DNA of 64,000 bases from Nannocystis sp. RBIL2 (GTDB taxonomy: Bacteria; Myxococcota_A; Polyangia; Nannocystales; Nannocystaceae), in NCBI RefSeq assembly GCF_026626745.1, contig NZ_JAPNJW010000002.1:5356151-5420150 (forward strand), written 5' to 3'. The position numbers were made by a program, and so were the translations under genes. The notes under the pieces are model-generated. The model saw only the letters and a list, made by a program, of their open reading frames with translations, made no database searches and was not told the origin of the DNA. Positions 33,169 to 41,807 of the stretch are shown here, one piece after another (the stretch's first letter is position 1; the number at the start of each line of letters is the position of its first letter).

Positions 33169-34527
33169 ATGGCTGACCGCGACACCAACCTCGAGGGTCG
33201 CGTCCGCGAGCTCGAGCAGCGGCTCGCAGCGGCCGAGCAAGCGCGGCTCGCCGCCGAGGCCGAGGTCGCCGCGCTGCGCGTCGAGCTGGCCGACACCAGC
33301 GAGCGCGAGCGCATCGCCGCCGCCCACACCGAGCGCCTGCTCGAGGGCCTCGAGGTGCTCGGCGAGGCGCGCGACGCCCTGCCGCTGTTCGCCGAGGTGC
33401 TGCGCGTGCTCGGCGACCTGCTCGAGTTCGACGCCGCGTTCATCGTCGGCTTCGCGCCCGAGGTCTCGCCGCAGATCGTCGCGGCCACCGACCCGCGGCT
33501 GCGCCTCATCGCCTGGCCGGGCGGGGCCTTCACCGACCGCGTGCTCGCCGGCCGGGCCGCCGCCTTGCTCGACCTCGCCGACAACCCCGAGTGGCAGCAG
33601 GTCGAGCCGGCTCTGCGCGAGGAGTACGCCTCCGCGCTGCACGTCCCGCTGCACGCGCTGCACTCGCAGGCGATGCTGGTCTGTCTCCACCGCCGGCGCG
33701 GCTTCTTCACCCCCGACCGGGTCACCCGCGCGCGTCGGTTCGCCGCGCTCGCGCGCCAGGCCCTGCAGACCGCCGAGCACCTCGTCGACCTCGAGGTCGA
33801 CCGCGACCACGCGGTCGAGCTCAGCCGGGCCAAGAGCAGCTTCGTCGCCAGCATGAGCCACGAGCTGCGCGCCCCGCTGAGCGCCATCGTCGGCTACTGC
33901 GAGTACCTGCTGGCCGACCGCGCCGCCCAGCGCGACCCCGACCTGGGCGAGACTCTCGGGCGCATCTACCTCTCTGCGCGGATGCTGTGCGACCTGATCG
34001 GCAACGTCCTCGACCTCAGCAAGATCGAGGCCGGGCGCATGGACGTCCACCTCGGCCCGGTGGTGGCCGCCGAGGTGTGCCGGCTCGCCCTCGTCACCGC
34101 CGAGCCTCTGGCGGTCCGCCGCGCCAACGTGGTCCGCGTCGACATCACCCCCGACCTGCCCGAGCTGCACACCGACGCCGCCAAGCTGCGGCAGATCCTG
34201 GTCAACCTGCTCGCCAGCGCCAGCAAGTTCACCGCCGCCGGCACCATCGACCTCGTCGTCCGCCCCGACCGCCGCGCCGACCCACCCGCGCTCGTGTTCG
34301 AGGTCCGCGACACCGGCAAGGGCCTCGGCGCCGCGGAGTCGGCCGCGGTGTTCCTGCCGTTCTCGCAGGTCGGCCCCGTCGACCCCCGCCGCCTCGGCGG
34401 CACCGGCCTCGGCCTGACGATCGCCAAGCACCTCACCGAGCTCCTCGGCGGCACGATCCACCTCGCCAGCTCCGCCGGCGCCGGCACCACCGTCACCGTC
34501 CGCCTCCCGCTCGCCGGCGTCCACTGA
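33169..34527 (+). CDS. Sensor histidine kinase (coiled coil - GAF - HisKA - HATPase)
   Basis: 452 residues. Residues 1-55 are a coiled coil (RVRELEQRLAAAEQARLAAEAEV). A GAF-like domain spans ~60-210. The H-box is SHELRAPLSAIVGYCEYL with the phospho-His in SHE. The N-box reads NLLASASKFT: the Asn that chelates Mg2+ in NLLxNAxKFT is Ser. G1 (RDTGKGL), F-box (LPFSQV) and G2 (GGTGLGL) are intact. The kinase may therefore be weak or regulatory. There is no membrane segment, so it is a soluble cytoplasmic sensor. No response regulator is adjacent. The 290-bp gap upstream (32882-33168) shows no other features. Confidence 0.85.
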   Translation: MADRDTNLEGRVRELEQRLAAAEQARLAAEAEVAALRVELADTSERERIAAAHTERLLEGLEVLGEARDALPLFAEVLRVLGDLLEFDAAFIVGFAPEVSPQIVAATDPRLRLIAWPGGAFTDRVLAGRAAALLDLADNPEWQQVEPALREEYASALHVPLHALHSQAMLVCLHRRRGFFTPDRVTRARRFAALARQALQTAEHLVDLEVDRDHAVELSRAKSSFVASMSHELRAPLSAIVGYCEYLLADRAAQRDPDLGETLGRIYLSARMLCDLIGNVLDLSKIEAGRMDVHLGPVVAAEVCRLALVTAEPLAVRRANVVRVDITPDLPELHTDAAKLRQILVNLLASASKFTAAGTIDLVVRPDRRADPPALVFEVRDTGKGLGAAESAAVFLPFSQVGPVDPRRLGGTGLGLTIAKHLTELLGGTIHLASSAGAGTTVTVRLPLAGVH

Positions 34528-34542
34528 CGCATGCCTTTTAAA

Positions 34543-34576
34543 ACATGTCTGATCGAGCATGCCCGATCAGACATGT
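34543..34576. repeat. 13-bp perfect hairpin of the CATG family
   Basis: ACATGTCTGATCG (34543-34555) pairs perfectly with CGATCAGACATGT (34564-34576) around an 8-base loop containing another GCATGC. It starts 16 bp after the sensor kinase stop, preceded by TTTTAAAA. It may serve as a transcription end or protein site. Confidence 0.75.
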
Positions 34577-35145
34577 CCTCGATGACAGAATCGTCGCTGT
34601 CGCGTGATTCGATCTGGCGGCGAGGACGGCCTCGCGCCGGCTCGACGCGGGCCGCGAGGCGCAGCGGCGATCGTGCCGGGCGATCCGCTCGCGAGCGCCG
34701 GCGGATCGCTCCCCGGCTCCAGGACCAGCGCCACGGCGGTCCTCGCTCGACCGACGCCCATGCAGCGGACTGAGCCGCGCGGACCGCGTTGACGACAGGG
34801 CGTCCGGCCCGACCGCCGACCGCGGCGCGGCGCGGCGCTGACACTTCGGGCATGTCTCGCCAGACATTTCGCCGCGGCGCCGCGGCGGCTGCCGATTCGC
34901 GTCCCGTTTTTCGGGCCGCGATCCCGCGTAACCAAGGTGGCAGCAATGTGGGCACAGGTGTTGCCTGCACTCCTGCGTCGCGACCCGGTCCGCCGGCGCC
35001 GACGCCCCCTCGACGAATCGCGGCAATCGTCGCGGCCGGACGCGCGCAATGGCCCATGTCCCCGCGGTCCTATGAATAGTCCGCCGCCGCACCGGCCTGC
35101 CGGCCCTTGACGCGGCCTGGCCGCGCGGGGCAGGCTGCCGGACAC
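34577..35145. other. Gene-poor region before mtoX
   Basis: About 570 bp with no supported gene. It contains one more palindrome-family hairpin (ATGTCT-CGCC-AGACAT, 34852-34867). Several minus-strand frames here include Cys pairs by chance but none has a credible start, domain or ribosome binding site. It must include the mtoX promoter. Confidence 0.6.
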
Positions 35146-36549
35146 ATGGCCGCTCGCTTTCGTCCCGACCCGACCTTTTATCCGTCGCCGACGATGGCGA
35201 TGCAGGCCCCGCCGGAGCAGCTCGCGTACGTGGTGCTGCTCGACCCGACCGGGGCCAAGCGGCCGGACGCGATGGCGGTGGTCGACGTCGACCCGGCCTC
35301 GAAGAGCTTCGCCCAGGTGGTCGGCCAGGTCGACATGCCGAACATCGGCGACGAGCTGCACCACTTCGGCTGGAACGCCTGCAGCGCGTGCCTGTGCCCG
35401 TACGCGCCGCACCCGCACGTCGAGCGCCGCTACCTCGTGGTCCCCGGCATCAACTCGTCGCGGATCTACATCCTCGACACCCAGCCCGACCCGAAGCGGC
35501 CGCAGATCGTCCGCACCATCGAGCCCGACGAGCTGTTCCGCAAGACCGGCTACGCCAGCCCGCACACGACCCACTGCGGCCCCGAGGGCATCTACGTCAG
35601 CGCCCTGGGCGCGCCCGACGGCGGCGGCCCGGGCGGCATCTTCATGCTCGACCACGAGACGTTCGACATCCGCGGCCGCTGGGAGATCGATCGCGGCCCG
35701 CAGGTGCTCCACTACGACTTCTGGTGGCACCTCGGCCACGACACCCTGATTTCCAGCGAGTGGGGCACGCCGAACATGGTCCGGCGCGGCCTCGTCCCCG
35801 AGCTGCTGCTCGGCGGCAAGTACGGCAATTCGCTGCACGTGTGGGACCTGCGCCGGCGCAAGCACCTCGAGCGGCTCGAGCTCGGCCCCGAGTATCAGAT
35901 GGTGCTGGAGCTGCGCCCGGCCCACAATCCGACCCGCCCGTGGGGCTTCGCCAGCGTCGTCGTCTCGCTCAAGGACCTCTCGGCCTCGATCTGGCTGTGG
36001 TTCCTCGAGGGCGGCAAGTGGCAGATCAAGAAGGTCATCGAGATCCCCGCCGAGCCGGCCGACCCCGCCCTGCTGCCCCCGCTGCTCAAGGGCTTCGGCG
36101 CAGTGCCCCCGCTGATCACCGACATCAACCTCTCGCTCGACGACAAGACCCTCTATGTCTCGTGCTGGGGCACCGGCGAGTTCCTCCAGTACGACGTCTC
36201 CGACCCGCACAACCCCAAGAAGACCGGCAGCGTCCACCTCGGCGGCATCGTCCGCCAGACCGCCCACCCGAACCAGCCCGACGTCAAGCTCGGCGGCGGC
36301 CCGCAGATGGTCGAGGTCAGCCGCGACGGTCGCCGGGTCTACTTCACCAATTCGCTGTACGCCCCGTGGGACGAGCAATTCTACCCCGGCGGCTTCGACG
36401 GCTGGATGGTCAAGCTCGACGTGCCCGCGGACGGCAAGGGCATGACCCTCGACCCGAAGTTCTTCCTGCAATTCGAGCCCGGCCTGCGCGGCCACCAGAT
36501 CCGCCTGCAGGGCGGTGACGCCTCCTCCGACTCCTACTGCTACCCATGA
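35146..36549 (+). CDS. mtoX: Methanethiol oxidase / selenium-binding protein SBP56
   Basis: 467 residues from ATG 35146; a longer in-frame start would cover non-protein-like sequence. The characteristic segment ELHHFGWNACSACLCP...YLVVPGINSSRIYILD closely parallels HHSGWN.CSSC...LvLPsLiSSRIYvvD of human SELENBP1. The family forms a copper-dependent beta-propeller that oxidises methanethiol to formaldehyde, H2O2 and sulfide. No signal peptide is seen, although several bacterial homologues are periplasmic, so this may be a cytosolic form. ATGA overlap with the next gene links it to a His-rich membrane protein, a plausible metal supplier. Confidence 0.88.
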   Translation: MAARFRPDPTFYPSPTMAMQAPPEQLAYVVLLDPTGAKRPDAMAVVDVDPASKSFAQVVGQVDMPNIGDELHHFGWNACSACLCPYAPHPHVERRYLVVPGINSSRIYILDTQPDPKRPQIVRTIEPDELFRKTGYASPHTTHCGPEGIYVSALGAPDGGGPGGIFMLDHETFDIRGRWEIDRGPQVLHYDFWWHLGHDTLISSEWGTPNMVRRGLVPELLLGGKYGNSLHVWDLRRRKHLERLELGPEYQMVLELRPAHNPTRPWGFASVVVSLKDLSASIWLWFLEGGKWQIKKVIEIPAEPADPALLPPLLKGFGAVPPLITDINLSLDDKTLYVSCWGTGEFLQYDVSDPHNPKKTGSVHLGGIVRQTAHPNQPDVKLGGGPQMVEVSRDGRRVYFTNSLYAPWDEQFYPGGFDGWMVKLDVPADGKGMTLDPKFFLQFEPGLRGHQIRLQGGDASSDSYCYP

Positions 36550-37265
36550 GCGACGCTCAGGCATGGCTGGCCCTCCTGGGCCTCGGCGCCTTCCACGGCA
36601 TCAACCCCGGCATGGGCTGGCTGTTCGCAGTGGCCCTCGGCCTGCAGGAGCAGCGACGGGCGGCCGTCCTGCGCGCGCTGCTGCCGATCGCTCTCGGCCA
36701 CGCGCTGTCGATCGCGGTCGTCCTGCTCGTCATCGGCGTCCTCAAGGACGCCCTGCCCGACGCCTGGGTGCGCTGGCCGGTCGGCCTCGGCCTCACCGGC
36801 TTCGGCCTCTACAAGCTGGTGCGCTGCCGTCACCCGCGGTGGGTCGGCATGCGCGTCAACTGGCTCGACCTGACGTGGTGGAGCTTCCTGATGGCCACCG
36901 CCCACGGCGCCGGCCTGATGCTCGCCCCGGTGCTGCTCGGCTGGCGCGACGGTCCTGCTGTTGACCACGCTTCAATGCCCGAGCACATGCATCACGCGGG
37001 CCACCACGCGCAGCACGCAATCGACGCCGCCGGCGGCCACGCCGGGCACGCCCAGCACCTCGCGGAGCTGGGCGCCTCGACGCCCTTGCTCGGCCTGCTC
37101 GCCACGGCGCTGCACACGCTCGGCTACTTGCTGGTGATGGGCCTCGTCGCGGTGGTGGTCTACGAGAAGGTCGGCCTGGCGATCCTCCGCAAGGCGTGGT
37201 TCAACCTCGACGTCTTGTGGGCCGCCGCGCTGGTGATCACCGGCATCGTCACTCTGGCGCTGTGA
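36546..37265 (+). CDS. NicO/RcnA-like membrane protein with His-rich loop
   Basis: 239 residues. Six hydrophobic helices; the first contains GAFHGINPGMGWLFA, the H-x-x-x-P-G pattern of the NicO/UreH-like metal exporter group. Residues of about 140-175 form a His-rich loop (EHMHHAGHHAQHAIDAAGGHAGHAQHL) for metal binding. Its start overlaps the mtoX stop (ATGA). Since MtoX needs copper, I infer copper or nickel/cobalt handling. The exact metal is not visible from sequence. Confidence 0.75.
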   Translation: MSDAQAWLALLGLGAFHGINPGMGWLFAVALGLQEQRRAAVLRALLPIALGHALSIAVVLLVIGVLKDALPDAWVRWPVGLGLTGFGLYKLVRCRHPRWVGMRVNWLDLTWWSFLMATAHGAGLMLAPVLLGWRDGPAVDHASMPEHMHHAGHHAQHAIDAAGGHAGHAQHLAELGASTPLLGLLATALHTLGYLLVMGLVAVVVYEKVGLAILRKAWFNLDVLWAAALVITGIVTLAL

Positions 37266-37380
37266 TGCGCGCGGCTGCGCCTCAGCCTGCTCGCGCACGG
37301 CGCACCCTCACGTGTGGAGTCGCGGCGGCGATGTCCGGCGGAGTATGATGCTCCCCGCGCACCGCGCGAGGAGGATGACA

Positions 37381-38577
37381 ATGGCGATCGACAGCGACCT
37401 GGCTTCACGGCTGGCCATGCAGTACGAGCCGACGACGTATCGCCGACGGATCGCCGGGCACGACGTCATCATCCACTGTCATCACTACAACGCGCGGCTG
37501 CAGCGGACCCTCGAGGGCGCGCGCGGCATCGACGGCAAGGGCCTGATCGTCGGCGCCGCCGAGACCGTGTTCGCCGACCAGCTCGCGCGGGCGCTGCGCC
37601 CGGGCGACGACGAGGCCCGCCGCTGGGCCGTCGCCGAGCAGCTCTACCGCCACCTCGGCTTCGGCCGCATCGACCTGTCGCAGATCGGCGCCGACGTCGT
37701 CACCGCCGACTCGTCGCACTTCGTGGAGGGCTGGCTCGCCGGCCTCGGCGAGAGCAGCGACAACGTGTGCAGCTTCACCGCCGGCTACGTGCAGGGCGCC
37801 GTGCACGCCGTCACCGGCGCCGCGGTGCGCGTGCGCGAGGTCGAGTGCATGGCCCGCGGCGCCGAGCGCTGCCGCTTCGAGGTCGACCGCGGCGAGCGTC
37901 CGCCGGTGGCCCCGAACCGCAAGGACCCGGCGATCCCCGCCCCGCGCGAGCCCGGCGCCGGCTGGCTGCGCTCGCCCCAGGTCGACGAGCAGGCGATCAT
38001 CGACGCCGTCGTCGGCATGCCGATGGTCGGCGACGAGGCGGGCCTCATCCCCGCCTTCAGCGTGTACCTGGCCAGCATGCCGGCCGACTTCTACAACCGG
38101 ATCTGCATCGGCTTCGTCGAGGCCATGCGCGGCCTCGGGCGCGACAAGACCGCCATCCGCCTGCTGATCTCCGACGCCGAGCACTGCGGCATGAACACCT
38201 TCCGCGGCATCATGCACTCGCCCGAGTGGGACGGCCTCATCGCCCCCATGGTGCGCGACCGGTCCGACGCCCTGCACGCCATCATCGCCATCAGCAACGC
38301 CCTCGGCTGGGGCGACTGGCACGTCACCGCCCACACCCCGCGCTCGCTCGCGCTCGAGTCGCGCTACGGCTACGAGGCCGTCGGCTACCGCGAGTACCGC
38401 GGCCTGGCCGCCACCCCGCAGTGCGCCATGCTCACCGGCGTCGCGGCCGGCGTCATGGAGCTCGTCTACGGCGAGGGCACCGTCGAGGAGCGCTACGGCA
38501 CCTTCAACGCCCGCGAGGAGCGCTGCGTCAGCTGCGGCGAGCCCTCGTGCAACTTCGCCGTCGAGCAGGTGGAGTAG
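37381..38577 (+). CDS. Tandem V4R (4-vinyl reductase) domain sensor
   Basis: 398 residues; GAGGAGG lies seven bases before the ATG. Two V4R domains: the first ends ECMARGAERCRFEV (~residue 170), the second near the C-terminus ERCVSCGEPSCNFAVE. Both show the Cys pairs of the family, known from bacteriochlorophyll-biosynthetic BchJ and from sensor proteins binding hydrocarbons or other small ligands. There is no signal or DNA-binding domain. It opens an operon with an 89-residue protein (7-bp gap) and a hybrid kinase, so it is probably the ligand sensor of that two-component system. Confidence 0.8.
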   Translation: MAIDSDLASRLAMQYEPTTYRRRIAGHDVIIHCHHYNARLQRTLEGARGIDGKGLIVGAAETVFADQLARALRPGDDEARRWAVAEQLYRHLGFGRIDLSQIGADVVTADSSHFVEGWLAGLGESSDNVCSFTAGYVQGAVHAVTGAAVRVREVECMARGAERCRFEVDRGERPPVAPNRKDPAIPAPREPGAGWLRSPQVDEQAIIDAVVGMPMVGDEAGLIPAFSVYLASMPADFYNRICIGFVEAMRGLGRDKTAIRLLISDAEHCGMNTFRGIMHSPEWDGLIAPMVRDRSDALHAIIAISNALGWGDWHVTAHTPRSLALESRYGYEAVGYREYRGLAATPQCAMLTGVAAGVMELVYGEGTVEERYGTFNAREERCVSCGEPSCNFAVEQVE

Positions 38578-38584
38578 CCGCCGC

Positions 38585-38854
38585 ATGCACCGCGAGAAGG
38601 TCCCCGCGTGCGTGCATCCGGAGACCTACAAGTACTTCCTCGACCGTGACGCGGTGATCCCGATCTGGCAGAAGCTGGCCGCTCGCTGGGGCGAGCCGCG
38701 TCACAACCCGAGCTTCCGGACCATGGAGATCGCCGCGCCGCGGTTCACCTTGCGCAGCACCGTGCTCGGCAACCCCATCACCGTCCTGCGGCGCCGCGAG
38801 TGCACCGCCGACGACGTCGCCGAGCTGCACGCGCTGCTGGGGTACGCCGAATGA
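38585..38854 (+). CDS. 89-residue linker protein in V4R-kinase operon
   Basis: Starts at ATG 38585, and its TGA overlaps the kinase ATG (ATGA). The sequence MHREKVPACVHPETYKYFLDRDAVIPIWQKLAARWGE contains Cys9 and a Tyr/Trp-rich helix, followed by two strands (FTLRSTVLGN; ITVLRRRECTADD). No family is recognised. The tight coupling on both sides makes a role between sensor and kinase likely. Confidence 0.65.
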   Translation: MHREKVPACVHPETYKYFLDRDAVIPIWQKLAARWGEPRHNPSFRTMEIAAPRFTLRSTVLGNPITVLRRRECTADDVAELHALLGYAE

Positions 38855-40710
38855 CGAGCGACCGCGCCGGCGCGACCTCCTGGGCCTACGAGCTCGAGCT
38901 CGACGCCGAGCTGCGGATCGTCGCCGTCGACCCGCAGCTGTGCGCCCGCCTCGGCTGCGACAGCGGCACTCTGGTCGGCCAGGGCCTCGACGAGCTGTTC
39001 TCGCCGCGCGACCGCAAGGGCCAGCGCCTCTTCTACCAGGCCCTGAGCCGCGCCGACGAGGCCGGCCTCGACCTCCTCATCACCTTGCAGATCGGCGGCC
39101 AGGAGGTGCTCTCGCGCCTGCAGATGGTCCCGCGCGACCGCCAGTGGCTGGCCCGCGTCGAGCCGCTGACCGCCGACGGCAACCTCGTCTACCAGCTCTA
39201 CTCGGCGCAGGAGCGGTGGGCCCACATCGTCAAGCGCAGCACCGAGGGCGTGGTCGTGCTCGACCCGGAGGGCCGGATCGTCGACTCCAACGCCGCCTTC
39301 TTCGAGATCATGCGCTTCCGCTCGGCGCACGGCGTCATCCTCAGCGAGGAGGCGCTGCGCGGGCGGCCGCTGCGACCGCTGCTCGCCGCCCACGGCTCCG
39401 GTCTCGACCCGCTGGCCGAGCACCTGCAGAGCCCCGCCGCCACCCGCGACCGCTTCGCCGCCGAGCTGGCGTGGGGTGACCGCTGGCTCGACATCACCGT
39501 CACCCCGCTGCAGCTGCCGGTGCGCGGCTTCGTCGGCCTGTGCGTCACGCTGCGCGACGTCACCGAGCGCCGCCAGGCCGAGATCTTGCTGCGCCAAAAA
39601 GAGGCCGCCGAGGCGGCCAGCATCGCCAAGAGCCGCTTCCTCGCCAACATGAGCCACGAGCTGCGGACCCCGCTCAACGCCATCATCGGCTACAGCGACC
39701 TGCTGCTCGAGGAGGCCGAGGCGCGCGGCGACCACGAGAGCGTCGGCGACCTCAAGCGGATCGGCATCGCCGGCGTGCACCTGCTCGAGCTCATCAGCAG
39801 CATCCTCGACCTCACCAAGATCGAGGCCGGGCGCATGGAGGTGTGGCCCGAGCGCTTCAGCGCCCGCGCGCTGGTCCAGGGCGTCACCTCGGCGCTGGAG
39901 ACCCTGGCGCAGCAGCGAGGCAACCGCATCGAGCTGCGGATCCCCCGCGAAGTCGGCTTCATGGTCACCGACATGCTGAAGCTGCGCCAGGTGCTCTTCA
40001 ACCTGCTCGGCAACGCCATCAAGTTCACCGAGCGCGGCACCATCCGCGTCGGCGTGCGGCGCACGACGAAGGACGCGCGCGACTGGATCGAGATCGCGGT
40101 CGCCGACTCCGGCATCGGCATCGCCGCCGAGGCCCTGCCGCGCCTGTTTCAAGAGTTCACGCAGGCCGACGCCTCGACCACCCGCCGCTACGGCGGCGCC
40201 GGCCTCGGCCTGTCGATCGCCCGCGAGTTCTGCCGCCTCATGGGCGGCGACATCACCGCCACCAGCGTCCCCGGCGAGGGCTCGACCTTCACCATCACAG
40301 TCCCCACCGAGCTCGACGTCGCCGCCCCGCCGCCCGACGCCGCCGCCCCGCCGCAGGGCCCCGTCCTCGTCATCGACGACGACCCCGCCACCCTCGAGCA
40401 GGTCCAGCGCGGCCTGCAGGGCGAGCACGTCCCCGTGATCAGCTGCACCAGCGCCTCGCAGGGCCTGTCGCTGGCCAAGTCCTTGCGCCCGCAGGCGATC
40501 GTGCTCGGCATCGCCGTCCCCGACGACGACGCCTGGAACGCCCTCGTCCAGCTGCGCAGCGACATCGGCCTGCGCAGCGTCCCCGTGATCGTCGCCTCGC
40601 TGCTCGACGAACAGGCCCGCGCCCTCGTCCTCGGCGCCTCCGCCTACGTCGGCAAGCCGATCGACCGCGACCACCTGCTCACCGCCCTCGCCCAGGTCCG
40701 CGCGGCCTGA
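38851..40710 (+). CDS. Hybrid histidine kinase (PAS-PAS-HisKA-HATPase-REC)
   Basis: 619 residues. Two PAS domains (~10-125 and 130-240), then HisKA with NMSHELRTPLNAIIGYSDLL, N-box NLLGNAIKFT, G1 ADSGIGI, F-box FQEFTQAD, G2 GGAGLGLSIA, all intact. The C-terminal REC keeps VIDDDP and the Lys in VGKPI, but the phosphoacceptor block reads VLGIAVP where IxLDxxMP is expected: Asp is Gly. The receiver therefore cannot accept phosphate in the usual way and may be a docking or inhibitory domain. No membrane segment. Signals probably come from the V4R protein. Confidence 0.88.
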   Translation: MTSDRAGATSWAYELELDAELRIVAVDPQLCARLGCDSGTLVGQGLDELFSPRDRKGQRLFYQALSRADEAGLDLLITLQIGGQEVLSRLQMVPRDRQWLARVEPLTADGNLVYQLYSAQERWAHIVKRSTEGVVVLDPEGRIVDSNAAFFEIMRFRSAHGVILSEEALRGRPLRPLLAAHGSGLDPLAEHLQSPAATRDRFAAELAWGDRWLDITVTPLQLPVRGFVGLCVTLRDVTERRQAEILLRQKEAAEAASIAKSRFLANMSHELRTPLNAIIGYSDLLLEEAEARGDHESVGDLKRIGIAGVHLLELISSILDLTKIEAGRMEVWPERFSARALVQGVTSALETLAQQRGNRIELRIPREVGFMVTDMLKLRQVLFNLLGNAIKFTERGTIRVGVRRTTKDARDWIEIAVADSGIGIAAEALPRLFQEFTQADASTTRRYGGAGLGLSIAREFCRLMGGDITATSVPGEGSTFTITVPTELDVAAPPPDAAAPPQGPVLVIDDDPATLEQVQRGLQGEHVPVISCTSASQGLSLAKSLRPQAIVLGIAVPDDDAWNALVQLRSDIGLRSVPVIVASLLDEQARALVLGASAYVGKPIDRDHLLTALAQVRAA

Positions 40711-40732
40711 CAGCGTCCGTCTTTTTAAAATA

Positions 40733-40826
40733 ACATGTCCCGACGGACATGTCTCCACGATCGGCCGATCCCTTCGCGGAGTCTCCCGCGGAATGCCTCA
40801 TGAGACATGCCCTCAAGGTCATGTCT
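40733..40826. repeat. Two CATG-family hairpins after the hybrid kinase
   Basis: ACATGTCC-CGAC-GGACATGT (40733-40752) is a perfect 8-bp stem, preceded by an AT-rich TTTTTAAAATA. A second stem, AGACATG...CATGTCT, spans 40803-40826 with nested CCT/AGG. They lie between convergent genes (hybrid kinase, plus; SUKH, minus), so a bidirectional terminator role is possible. The 143-bp gap has nothing else. Confidence 0.7.
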
Positions 40827-40853
40827 ACCCGAGGCCGTCGTCCGGGAGAGGCC

Positions 40854-41576
40854 TTATTGTCCGTAGTCCCACTCGCCGCGGCAAACGGCTTCGGCGCGTG
40901 CCTTCATCCTTTTGACCGCCTTGTCGATGTGCGCCGCGAAAGAGGTGCGTTTCCCTTGCCAACCCATCTCGCTGCCGACACCGACGAGGCCCGTCGCTCG
41001 GAAGAAGCCCGGCCACCCGGCGAACGACGAGAAGTCGAAGATGCGGACGGCGCCGTCGAATCCGCCTTCCGTGACCTTCGGTCCTTCGTGGGCTTTGCCG
41101 CCGATCCAGATCCACATCTCGCGCATCACGTCCTCCCACGACCGGTCGAGGACCACGTCGAGAGGCGGCAAGACGAGGGCGCCCTCCTCGTCGATCGGGT
41201 CGACGAGCGCATACACCCAGGCGACCGAGCCCCGCGGGATCTCGGCGCCGCGGCGCGCGTACGCGGGGTTAGCGAGTCCCATCCAACGGATCTGCGCGGA
41301 GCCGACCTGCGAGTAGAACGCGCGAATGTCGTCGGGGACGGTCCCGCCGAACCAGGCCTCGAGCCGCGCGAGATCATCGTCCGAAGCCGGGGCGCCGAGC
41401 TCCGCGCCGAGGACTTCGATCTCGGGCTTGGCGCGAAGCTCTTCGACGAGGGTCGTGAATCGCTCTCGCAACGTGCTCTCCGTCTCGCATGGGTGTACCG
41501 CAAGGGGCACGACGAGGCGTAGTCCCGCGCGGCGTTGAAAGTCGAGTTGGGGGGCTGCTCGAGAAGGAGCCACCAC
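40854..41576 (-). CDS. SUKH/SMI1-KNR4-like protein
   Basis: Up to 240 residues; the start is uncertain because the first ~30 residues look unstructured. LVEELRAKPEIEVLGAELGAPASDDDLARLEAWFGGTVPDDIRAFYSQVGSAQIRW follows the SUKH pattern (an LE...G..LP.d...fy...ng opening). C-terminal strands with WIWIGGK and aromatic loops (FAGWPGFF) complete the fold. SUKH proteins are immunity proteins to polymorphic toxins or regulators. No toxin gene is adjacent. A plus-strand ATG at 41578 (MKKVGQKEPVRKGIAELVDAG) with GGAG upstream could be the start of a broken gene on the other strand; I did not annotate it. Confidence 0.7.
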   Translation of the reverse strand: MVAPSRAAPQLDFQRRAGLRLVVPLAVHPCETESTLRERFTTLVEELRAKPEIEVLGAELGAPASDDDLARLEAWFGGTVPDDIRAFYSQVGSAQIRWMGLANPAYARRGAEIPRGSVAWVYALVDPIDEEGALVLPPLDVVLDRSWEDVMREMWIWIGGKAHEGPKVTEGGFDGAVRIFDFSSFAGWPGFFRATGLVGVGSEMGWQGKRTSFAAHIDKAVKRMKARAEAVCRGEWDYGQ

Positions 41577-41807
41577 GATGAAGAAGGTAGGGCAGAAGGA
41601 GCCGGTGAGGAAGGGGATCGCGGAGCTGGTCGACGCCGGCCTTCGCGCCTCCGAGGCGCTTGGTAGCTCCTCGAGGCCGAGCGCGTCACGACGCGGCTCG
41701 CCGTACGGTCAAGTCACATTCGCAGCTCCACGGCCCGCAGGGCAAAGAGGCCCGCCGTCGCGGTGGAGACCGCGATGGGCAGGCGAGCCGCGCTCAGGCG
41801 AAACGTT

